Positions 55,173-62,188 of a DNA stretch of 64,000 nucleotides are shown here, piece by piece. The position numbers were made by a program, and so were the translations under genes. The first letter of the stretch is position 1. Each line of letters opens with the position of its first letter. The notes beneath the pieces are model-generated. The model did no database searches. It was given only the letters and a program-made list of their open reading frames with translations, and was not told the DNA's origin. Source of the stretch: Enterococcus ureilyticus (GTDB taxonomy: Bacteria > Bacillota > Bacilli > Lactobacillales > Enterococcaceae); contig NZ_MIKC01000008.1 of the NCBI RefSeq assembly GCF_001730315.1, positions 1 to 64,000 of the forward strand. The letters are read 5' to 3'.

Positions 55173-55745
55173 TCACTGATTCCATAAGATTAATTCTTTT
55201 GGTGTATTAACATTTTTTAACTCAAAAGACGATTCTAAGGTCATCACTTTCACTGAAAACTGTCTGAATTCTTTTCTAATGCGCCAATCATTTGTCTTAA
55301 GTTGCTGTTGAAAAATCGGCTGACAAGAACGATGATAAAAAGCATAGAGTGGCTCAAAACGATGATCTTGCTTACAAATAACGATATCATACGCTTGAAT
55401 ATCTTTAGCCATTTTCCAAATCAACTCGCTGTGTAAGTTCGGAATATCACATGCTAATAGAAATAAATGATCCGTTTCTATATTTTCTAGCGCTGTCACT
55501 AGGCCACCCAAAGGTCCTTTTTCTGGATATTGGTCTTCTAACATATAAACTTGGGAAAAAATTGGTGGAAATTTAGCTCGTCTATCTGTCACAAACATGG
55601 TATGTGAGAAAATCTTTTTGAGCTGCTTTATTGTTTTTAGTAGCATAAATTCTCCATCAAGCTGCAACAATGCCTTATCAAACCCCATTCGTGAACTTTT
55701 CCCACCACACAAAACAACAGCCGTACAATTTATAGTTTGTTCGAT
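55173..55745 (-). CDS. mobA: Molybdenum cofactor guanylyltransferase, apparent ATC start
   Basis: MobA attaches GMP to Mo-molybdopterin to build the bisPGD cofactor. Visible: nucleotide-binding VVLCGGKSSRMGFDKALLQ, LEDQYPEKGPLGGLVTAL and FLLACDIPNLHSELIW. The first canonical start, TTG at 55712, cuts off the first beta strand (TAVVLC). A perfect AGGAGG is 7 nt before an ATC codon at 55745 that continues in frame (EQTINCTAVVLC), giving 190 residues, the usual extent. I therefore propose initiation at ATC; a TTG start or sequencing error are alternatives. First gene of the molybdoenzyme island. Confidence 0.85.
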   Translation of the reverse strand: MEQTINCTAVVLCGGKSSRMGFDKALLQLDGEFMLLKTIKQLKKIFSHTMFVTDRRAKFPPIFSQVYMLEDQYPEKGPLGGLVTALENIETDHLFLLACDIPNLHSELIWKMAKDIQAYDIVICKQDHRFEPLYAFYHRSCQPIFQQQLKTNDWRIRKEFRQFSVKVMTLESSFELKNVNTPKELILWNQ

Positions 55746-55821
55746 GGTCCCACCTCCTAAAAAGATAAAACTAAAAAAATATGATGACTAAAAAATATTT
55801 TTTAGCAATAACTTTTATTCC

Positions 55822-55849
55822 ATTATAAAACATCCTTGCGACAAGTCAA
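55822..55849 (-). promoter_or_regulatory. Promoter of the formate dehydrogenase / Mo island
   Basis: On the minus strand -35 TTGACT (55844-55849), 16-bp spacer, -10 TATAAT (55822-55827). It reads into a short leader containing the palindrome CTAAAAAATATTTTTTAG (55789-55806), then AGGAGG and mobA. No clear Fnr or ModE site was recognised. Confidence 0.7.
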
Positions 55850-55982
55850 TTATTATTTTACAATTTCATCCCAGCAACTAATGCTATTTGGTCTTATTTT
55901 TAGAAAAATCAAACAAATTAAGAAGTAACTCTGCTGCAAATACGGTATACTAGTATATGAAATACAGAAGGAGGTTTGTTTA

Positions 55983-56681
55983 ATGGACTATAACATGACA
56001 GAAAATACTGTTTTCCCGTTAGTCGAAGTGGCTTTAAAAACAGGTGAAAGTATCCAATTAGAAAGTGGTGCCATGGTTTATCACAATGGTGAGATCAATC
56101 TTGAAGGCAAAATGAATAGCAATGGCAAAGCTGGTATAGGTGGCGCTATTCGCGCGTTAGGTCGTTCAATGTCCAGTGGCGAAAGTTTTTTTATCACGAA
56201 GGCTTCTGGCTTGACCGATACAGCGAAAGTTGCTTTAGCACCAGCAACTCCTGGCACAATCAAAGAACTCCAAGTAGGATCAGAGCATTGGCGTTTAAAT
56301 ACTGGTGCATTTCTAGCTTGTGATGCATCTGTTTCTTATAATATGAAACGTCAAAAACTTAGTGGCGCGATCTTTGGTGGCACAGGTGGTTTGTTCGTAA
56401 TGGAAACGGCTGGTTCAGGTACTTTATTGATCAACAGCTACGGTGATATCGTTGAACTTCATTTGGATGGAACAAAACCGTTTGTTGTAGATAATCAGCA
56501 TGTCGTTGCTTGGTCAGAATCACTGGATTACAACATTAAAATTGCCTCTGGTCTCTTTGGTTTTACAACTGGTGAAGGTGTAGTCAATGAATTTCACGGC
56601 ACTGGGACAATCATGATCCAAACAAGAAATATTGAAGGCTTAGCTGGCTTGATCAGCCCTTTCGTTAGCAGCGGCTCATAA
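55983..56681 (+). CDS. AIM24/TIGR00266 family protein
   Basis: 232 residues, soluble beta-rich protein of the AIM24 (DUF124) family: IQLESGAMVYHNGEINLEGK, FITKASGLTDTAKVALAP, HWRLNTGAFLACDASVSYN, GLFVMETAGSGTLLINSYG. Bacterial members have unknown function; the fold is a tryptophan-attenuation-like beta barrel. ATG at 55983 is preceded by GAAGGAGG. Divergent from mobA and monocistronic with its own terminator. Confidence 0.9.
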   Translation: MDYNMTENTVFPLVEVALKTGESIQLESGAMVYHNGEINLEGKMNSNGKAGIGGAIRALGRSMSSGESFFITKASGLTDTAKVALAPATPGTIKELQVGSEHWRLNTGAFLACDASVSYNMKRQKLSGAIFGGTGGLFVMETAGSGTLLINSYGDIVELHLDGTKPFVVDNQHVVAWSESLDYNIKIASGLFGFTTGEGVVNEFHGTGTIMIQTRNIEGLAGLISPFVSSGS

Positions 56682-56690
56682 AAATAAATA

Positions 56691-56728
56691 AGTGTGAAAC
56701 GCTCAAACGAGGGTTTCACACTTATTTT
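56691..56728 (+). terminator. Terminator of the AIM24-family gene
   Basis: AAGTGTGAAAC pairs with GTTTCACACTT over a 12-nt loop, followed by ATTTTTTG. Confidence 0.85.
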
Positions 56729-56751
56729 TTGTTTCAAAACGAATATCATTT

Positions 56752-57696
56752 CTAAAAATCAGCAAATCCAGCTTCTCTCTCTTGCGAAAATAAATGATGC
56801 TTTTCTGCAATAATCTGCTCAAAAAATAGTATTTCTGACACACCATAATATGGAATAACATAGATTCCGGCTAAACCAAAACTAAAGAAAGTTGCAAACT
56901 GCCACAATACAAATGAGTAAGAAAAAACCAGATATTCTAACTTGTAACCTTGCATGAGCGCTTGGCTTAACGCCATCGCTTCTTTTGGTGAGAGTTCAGA
57001 ATCTTTTTTCAATAGATAATTTGTCATACTATAAGATAATTGCTTGATCACTCCAGGAATAACAAATAATAATGACCATAAAAATGTATAGAGTGTCACT
57101 AAAAGATTGGCTATCACTGTCCGTTTACCATTCTCTCTAATAAATGCTAGAAAAACTGTTTTAAGATTAAAACTGCGGTTTTCCACATTATCGACTGCTG
57201 CCCATTGCACCATTCCACGATACATTATTGTACCAAGACACAAAATTGTCCCAATTAAAAAAGCAAGAAAAGCAAAAAAGCCATTTGCTACCGTTGTAGT
57301 CTGAGTATACGTCACGGTGTGCGTACCATTTTTCCGTGAAACTGACGCAGGACTTGTTAATGAATGTAAATTTTTCTCAGTAAAATTGTCTTCCTCATAA
57401 TAATCATCTTGATAAAAAGCTTCATCATATCCGTCATCATAGCCGTCTGAATAGCCATCATCATAGCCTTTTTCATAGTTAGAATAAGTGCGGTTCGATT
57501 TTTCAGTATACTCATCTTGCCAAGAGTGATAATCATTTGACGGATCACTAACGTGCGCTGACGATTGAAACAGGAAAATTATAGAAAAGAAATAGATAAA
57601 TAATACTGCACAAGGTAAAATAGCAATCAAACTCCAGTTTCCGTAATGTCCATGTAGATGGGTTTGAGCTTTCTTTTTTAGTTCATTTCTTATCAT
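56752..57696 (-). CDS. DUF975 membrane protein with an Asp/Tyr/Gly-rich loop
   Basis: 314 residues. The N-terminus (MIRNELKKKAQTHLHGHYGN) and the membrane pattern are typical of DUF975. Between the first (AILPCAVLFIYFFSIIFLF) and second (FFAFLAFLIGTILCLGTIM) segments lies an unusual loop with three near-exact GYDDGYSD-type repeats (residues ~76-92) and an acidic tract. Four further segments follow. Function is unknown. The loop would face outward if the N-terminus is cytoplasmic and could bind Ca2+ or wall polymers; that is speculation. Confidence 0.85.
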   Translation of the reverse strand: MIRNELKKKAQTHLHGHYGNWSLIAILPCAVLFIYFFSIIFLFQSSAHVSDPSNDYHSWQDEYTEKSNRTYSNYEKGYDDGYSDGYDDGYDEAFYQDDYYEEDNFTEKNLHSLTSPASVSRKNGTHTVTYTQTTTVANGFFAFLAFLIGTILCLGTIMYRGMVQWAAVDNVENRSFNLKTVFLAFIRENGKRTVIANLLVTLYTFLWSLLFVIPGVIKQLSYSMTNYLLKKDSELSPKEAMALSQALMQGYKLEYLVFSYSFVLWQFATFFSFGLAGIYVIPYYGVSEILFFEQIIAEKHHLFSQEREAGFADF

Positions 57697-57877
57697 ATGT
57701 TCTCTCCTTTTAACGCTTCTAGAATCTTCTATAGCCGTTTCTATCTATTTTATCGCTTTTTTCATTATACCTCTTAAAATGTTGTTGCGACCACTCAATT
57801 CCTTTGCTATTTACGGAAATTTTTGAGAAATAATGAGCGTAAATAGAAAAACCATCTGTTTAATTAGATGGTTTTAA

Positions 57878-58516
57878 GGATTTAGTGTATTTTTGTTAGA
57901 GTGAGACCGAAAGAAACAAATGAAATTAATGATCTGCCAGCTGATTTCAATCCACTCACTCTAAACAGAGTGAGACTTCTTCAATTAAATTCATACGTTG
58001 TACCATTTCCTATTTCAATCCACTCACTCTAAACAGAGTGAGACGCCAGTTGATTTACTAAAGTTTCTTTTTGACTAGATTTCAATCCACTCACTCTAAA
58101 CAGAGTGAGACTATCGAAACAACCATCCCCTAATAGAGCATCATAATATTTCAATCCACTCACTCTAAACAGAGTGAGACTTTCGCGCTAAAGCCTAAAG
58201 CACCCATCACTTTAGATTTCAATCCACTCACTCTAAACAGAGTGAGACTTATCGATACGTGCATGCTTGAAGACATAGAGACATTTCAATCCACTCACTC
58301 TAAACAGAGTGAGACCCTGCAGCGGCAGCGGCACCTACAGAAACAAAAATTTCAATCCACTCACTCTAAACAGAGTGAGACAAACTTGTATTTCAGTAGG
58401 ACTATTAAATTTAGAATTTCAATCCACTCACTCTAAACAGAGTGAGACTAAGATTGTCTTAACGTAAAGTGACGCGCAAGTAAATTTCAATCCACTCACT
58501 CTAAACAGAGTGAGAC
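57878..58516 (-). CRISPR. Orphan CRISPR array with type I-C-like repeats
   Basis: Nine identical 33-bp repeats start at 57944, 58012, 58079, 58148, 58216, 58283, 58349, 58416 and 58484. Written on the minus strand the repeat begins GTCTCACTCTGTTTAGAGTG and ends AGTGGATTGAAAT, the form of type I-C repeats; CTCACTCT/AGAGTGAG is its 8-bp stem with a 4-nt loop. Eight spacers of 33-36 bp, plus a ninth of 36 bp next to a degenerate repeat ending AGAGTGAGAC at 57907. The degenerate copy marks the leader-distal end, so the leader is at 58517-58600 and transcription is minus. No cas gene lies in the window. Confidence 0.95.
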
Positions 58517-58640
58517 CGTGAAAATAGAGTGATTTTCTAAAAAAATACTCTATTTCCAACTAAAGTAACTTATAAGATGAGATTACGATGAGAAAAACAC
58601 TGAAAACAAGTCATTTCTCAGTAAAAATCAGTGCGGATCC
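58517..58640 (-). promoter_or_regulatory. Putative CRISPR leader
   Basis: AT-rich non-coding sequence adjoining the last intact repeat, on the side opposite the degenerate repeat. It contains a short inverted repeat (AATAGAGTGATTTTC / ATACTCTATT). The leader role is inferred from array polarity. Confidence 0.5.
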
Positions 58641-58703
58641 CCCAGCTATTTCATGTACACTTAGGGTTCGCACCCACATTTTTTTAGCACTTAACTTTAT
58701 TCA

Positions 58704-59030
58704 CTACATATTAAACATTAATTTCTTGATCGTATCGGAAAGAACTGCGCTTGCTAAATTGCTAAACACATCCGAAGTAAATTGCGGTGCATGTTTCTTT
58801 AAAAAAGTAGCAACTTTCCCTTGATCTTTTGATTCAGATTCTATCAGTAATTTCAAACTAGCCTGAAATTCTTCACTATTTTGGGGAAGCTGTGTCAACA
58901 TTGTTCTAATTTCTGTAGAAAATTGCGCCCAATCAATCTCTTGATTTTTCCCATTAGTAACTTTATTATTGTTCCCGATCACAACAGTCGAATGATTGAT
59001 TCCACCAAAATCATTGCCTTTTATATTCAT
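58704..59030 (-). CDS. Hypothetical protein with STVVIGNNNKV motif, second gene of a cassette
   Basis: 108 residues. The N-terminus carries GGINHSTVVIGNNNKVTNGK, related to HDSTVIAGDQNEVNNG in the neighbouring protein, and the rest is a helical domain (DWAQFSTEIRTMLTQLPQNS ... FLKKHAPQFTSDVFSNLASA). No signal peptide. ATG overlaps the upstream stop (ATGA), so it is coupled to the membrane protein. Such short G-N-rich motifs before helical domains are seen in some conflict-system proteins, but I can assign no function. It lies next to the CRISPR leader on the same strand. Confidence 0.75.
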   Translation of the reverse strand: MNIKGNDFGGINHSTVVIGNNNKVTNGKNQEIDWAQFSTEIRTMLTQLPQNSEEFQASLKLLIESESKDQGKVATFLKKHAPQFTSDVFSNLASAVLSDTIKKLMFNM

Positions 59031-59635
59031 TTTTTCACCTCATTATTTTTATCTGTTTCAGGCGTATAGTGATTCTTGCTTTGGTCGTTAACGCCATTGT
59101 TCACTTCATTTTGATCACCCGCTATAACAGTACTATCATGAATACTTTGATCCACATTCCACACGTTTCGATCAATTTGGATATTTTCCTGCTTCATATT
59201 GATCACTACTTTTCCTTTACGATGGTCATCATTGATACAATCTTCAATCACTTCCCGTACCTTTTCCGCAAAAGATTTATTTTCACAATGAATCAAGTAG
59301 GTAAAACCAGAATTAAGATTCACATAAATATAATAGCCCTTATTCAAATTTTCCATAATCACCAAATAAATATAAAAACCTGTAAGAATCATTCCAACCA
59401 TACTCCAAAAGCGAAACAGCATGAAGCCTCCTGAAGAAAGAATAAATAATACCGCTGCTAACCAAGGTATTGTTAAATTTGGCTCGGCTACAAATAGTTG
59501 AGAAACATTACTGATCTGAAGCGTCCGATCGTCTAACGCAATGACATTTTTCTCAATTGAAATCTGCGTTGGATTTATTTTATTTTTTGCATTTGGATGA
59601 AAATTGAGTTTACCAAACATATCGGTCATTTCCAT
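59027..59635 (-). CDS. Membrane protein, DUF6232-like, first gene of a cassette
   Basis: 202 residues. An N-terminal beta-rich domain (TQISIEKNVIALDDRTLQIS, NVSQLFVAEP), two membrane segments (LAAVLFILSSGGFMLFRFWS and VGMILTGFYIYLVIM), a second beta domain (GYYIYVNLNSGFTYLIHCEN) and a polar C-terminal tail with HDSTVIAGDQNEVNNGVND. The arrangement resembles DUF6232 proteins. AAGGAG lies 8 nt before ATG. The tail motif is shared with the 108-aa partner, so the two products probably interact or bind the same ligand. Function unknown. Confidence 0.75.
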   Translation of the reverse strand: MEMTDMFGKLNFHPNAKNKINPTQISIEKNVIALDDRTLQISNVSQLFVAEPNLTIPWLAAVLFILSSGGFMLFRFWSMVGMILTGFYIYLVIMENLNKGYYIYVNLNSGFTYLIHCENKSFAEKVREVIEDCINDDHRKGKVVINMKQENIQIDRNVWNVDQSIHDSTVIAGDQNEVNNGVNDQSKNHYTPETDKNNEVKK

Positions 59636-59752
59636 TTTTCGGCGCTCCTTCCTATCCTTTATTTTTTACTAAACATCTCTAATAATAGCATAGATTAAAC
59701 ACTTTTAGAATATAATTACATACTTTTAGTTTTCTATCTGTTTTTTTGCATA

Positions 59753-59921
59753 AAAAAAGTCTGGTACATAACTCTACGAGTTATGTACCAGACTGAAGGA
59801 ATCCGTATAAACGGTGGGAGCAGAAGCAATCACTACGCTTTGCTTCGATCACATCAAATTCTAAGTGCTAAAGCACTAAGATTTGAAGGCTTCAGAAATA
59901 AACACTCCTGTCCCAACCTCT
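59753..59921. repeat. Dispersed intergenic repeat, copy G, with a perfect hairpin
   Basis: The left module is a 17-bp perfect stem (AGTCTGGTACATAACTC / GAGTTATGTACCAGACT) with a 3-nt loop, and on the minus strand seven T residues follow, making it an excellent terminator for the cupin gene. Then ATCCGTATAAACGGTGGGAG, GCAGAAGCAA and the right end AACACTCCTGTCCCAACCTC, as in copies A and B. Confidence 0.85.
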
Positions 59922-59937
59922 GCTAATGAATCATTTA

Positions 59938-60360
59938 TTATTGTACTAAACTTGCTATCTCTTCTTCAGAATAAATTTTCTTGTCCGTCTTGATAATCTC
60001 TGATTGATCTTCTGATGGTGACACAAATCTAAAAATGGTACACTTCGCAACGGTATCACTAGTATTTGAAATGCGGTGAATGCTATTATTCATCCGAATC
60101 ATCTCACCAGTTGTCACTGTCTTATTTATGATAGCCGACTCGATCCATTCCAAAAATAGCGTCCCTTCATTTACCACAATAATTTCTTCGATTTTGTTGT
60201 GAACATGCCAATCTTGGACACAGCCAGCTGGGATGACATTTGTATGAACTTCAAAAGTATCAAATAAAAAATAGCTCACGTCTGTTCCATTTTCCTTTGT
60301 TACTGATACCGCATTTGTCTGATCAATTATTATTGGATTCTTTTTCTCTGTTTTTCTCAT
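59938..60360 (-). CDS. Small cupin-domain protein
   Basis: 140 residues from ATG 60360, 9 nt behind AAGGAG; longer in-frame starts lack a signal. A single cupin: metal-binding HxH and Glu in VQDWHVHNKIEEIIVVNEGT, and the second motif GEMIRMNNSIHRISN. Such stand-alone cupins may be isomerases, lyases or sensors; no substrate is suggested. Terminated by the hairpin of dispersed repeat G. Confidence 0.8.
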   Translation of the reverse strand: MRKTEKKNPIIIDQTNAVSVTKENGTDVSYFLFDTFEVHTNVIPAGCVQDWHVHNKIEEIIVVNEGTLFLEWIESAIINKTVTTGEMIRMNNSIHRISNTSDTVAKCTIFRFVSPSEDQSEIIKTDKKIYSEEEIASLVQ

Positions 60361-60751
60361 TAGATATCTACTCCTTATTGCTTGAATCCCAAATACTTTC
60401 GTTTTCATCTTCAGACGAATAGATTTCTTTAACATTCCCGCTTTCATAAAATAAATAAAAGGTTTCATTACTATTTAAAAAAATAGAAGGGCAGACTTTT
60501 TCTCTTATTTTAATTTCCCCTCTTATAGATAGTTATCTAAGCTTACCATATTCTTATGGAACAAGAAATATACACCTTATAGATTCGTCTACAAAAGAAC
60601 ACACAGACTAATTCGCTTACTTCCTCTCAAAAAAACGTATAAAACAAAACCAAGATTTAGCTTTGCTTCACACGCTTATGCAAATTAATCAATAATCACT
60701 AGTTACACCTAAGCCTTGGTTACCACTCAATTGCTTTGTTCATTTAGTGAT
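60361..60751. other. Gap between cupin and PTS genes
   Basis: About 390 bp. It must contain the cupin promoter and the end of the PTS transcript. AT-rich, no convincing terminator, no reading frame with a ribosome-binding site and no dispersed repeat. Confidence 0.35.
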
Positions 60752-62188
60752 TCATTGCTGTTCTCCTAAATATTCATCATCGGACATCATCACTTCTTTT
60801 GGCACACCGAACAAATAAGTCAGTACAAAAGATAAAATAAAGATACAAATCCCAACTACGATATAGGTCACCAATTGATAAGAGCTATAAATATACATCA
60901 ATGGAGACAGAATCACCGCTAAACCATATGAATTCGCTTGCACATTTAGTAAAGATAAAACAGCGCCGCCTAATGCAGAACAACCAAGCATAATTCCTAG
61001 CGGTTTCATCCCATAACGAATGGTGATCCCAAACAAAGCAGGTTCACTTACGCCTAACAGTTGTGTCACCCCAGCACTGGTTCCGATAACTTTTACATTT
61101 TTGTCTTTGGCTCTCACACTCACAGCAAAACTGACCGCCGCATTGGCAAATCCATACATCGCACATAATGTAATCAGCGGATTAAAGCCAGTCGTTGCGA
61201 GTAAACTTGTTTCAATCATAATAAATAGATGGTGCATTCCTGTCATAACCGCTAGAGGATACAAGAAACCGATCAACAAACCACCGATCCCAAACGGTAA
61301 TTTAATCAAGCCTGTAATCAAGTACACCAGCCCATTTTCAACAACGTGCAAAATTGGTCCTAAAACTAATAGCCCGGTCAACATCATTACTAAAATAACG
61401 ACAAAAGGCGTGAACATTAAATCCAAAGAATTCGGCATTTTTCTCCGCAGTACTTTTTCCAATTTTGCGCCTAAAAGACCAATGACTAGTGCAGTTAAAA
61501 CACTACCTTGATACCCCACGATCGGAATAAAGCCAAACGCCATCAACGGTTCCACTCCACTATTGAGATCTGCCACGGAATAAGCATTCGGCAACATTGG
61601 TGAGACCAACATCAAGCCAATCACAAAACCTATAATTGGCGTTCCCCCGAATTTCTTAAAAGCCGACCAACAAATCAATGCCGGCAAAAAGGCAAAAACA
61701 GTATCTGTCAACACACTTAATAGAACTAACGCGAACTCTGGAATTTTATCTGCTGATGTTCCAAAAAAGGCTAGAACACTATCATTTAAAAAGACACCCT
61801 TCAATCCTAAAAATAATCCAGTTGCTACGATGCCTGGAATAATTGGAACAAAAATATCAGAAAGCGTGCGGATCGCATGTTTGATTGGATTACTTGGCTG
61901 TTTCATCTCTTCTAAGGTCGTTTCTTTTTCTAACAATTCATGATTGTTTTGAACTAATGAATCATACACTTTATTAACGATACCAGTACCTAAAATAATT
62001 TGATATTGACCAGCATTGAAGAACACCCCTTTTACTTGATCAATTTTCTCAATTTTTTTATCATCAATTACTGAACGGTCCTTCACTTCTAAACGTAAAC
62101 GTGTTGCACAATGGGTAATTCCTGTAATGTTCTCTTCCCCAACAATGCTGATGATTTCTTCTCCAATTTGTTTGTAGTTAATTGCCAT
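60752..62188 (-). CDS. PTS glucoside/disaccharide transporter, EIIBC
   Basis: 478 residues from the ATG at 62188, 7 nt behind GAGGTG. EIIB domain (residues ~1-85) with the phosphorylated Cys in GITHCATRLRLEV, followed by an EIIC domain of about ten segments (GVTQLLGVSEPALFGITIRY is the EIIC signature). The type resembles trehalose/sucrose/maltose permeases of the Glc superfamily; no EIIA domain is attached, so it would borrow EIIA. The start overlaps the upstream glucosidase gene, and the sugar is presumably what that enzyme splits. Confidence 0.9.
   Translation of the reverse strand: MAINYKQIGEEIISIVGEENITGITHCATRLRLEVKDRSVIDDKKIEKIDQVKGVFFNAGQYQIILGTGIVNKVYDSLVQNNHELLEKETTLEEMKQPSNPIKHAIRTLSDIFVPIIPGIVATGLFLGLKGVFLNDSVLAFFGTSADKIPEFALVLLSVLTDTVFAFLPALICWSAFKKFGGTPIIGFVIGLMLVSPMLPNAYSVADLNSGVEPLMAFGFIPIVGYQGSVLTALVIGLLGAKLEKVLRRKMPNSLDLMFTPFVVILVMMLTGLLVLGPILHVVENGLVYLITGLIKLPFGIGGLLIGFLYPLAVMTGMHHLFIMIETSLLATTGFNPLITLCAMYGFANAAVSFAVSVRAKDKNVKVIGTSAGVTQLLGVSEPALFGITIRYGMKPLGIMLGCSALGGAVLSLLNVQANSYGLAVILSPLMYIYSSYQLVTYIVVGICIFILSFVLTYLFGVPKEVMMSDDEYLGEQQ

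Noticed and set aside
57357-57548. Met/Lys-rich frame inside the DUF975 gene
   Set aside because: Shadow frame of the Asp/Tyr-rich repeat region of the real gene.
58242-58436. 64-codon frame with repeated FQSTHSKQSET blocks
   Set aside because: It is the translation of CRISPR repeats and spacers, not a gene.
58640-58700. tRNA-like string GGGTTCGCACCC next to the CRISPR leader
   Set aside because: T-arm-like bases only; no matching acceptor stem, D-arm or anticodon arm could be drawn.
57697-60751. Cas genes around the CRISPR array
   Set aside because: None of the neighbouring proteins shows Cas1, Cas2, Cas3, Cas5, Cas7 or Cas8 features; the two cassette proteins are too small and have membrane or short-motif layouts.
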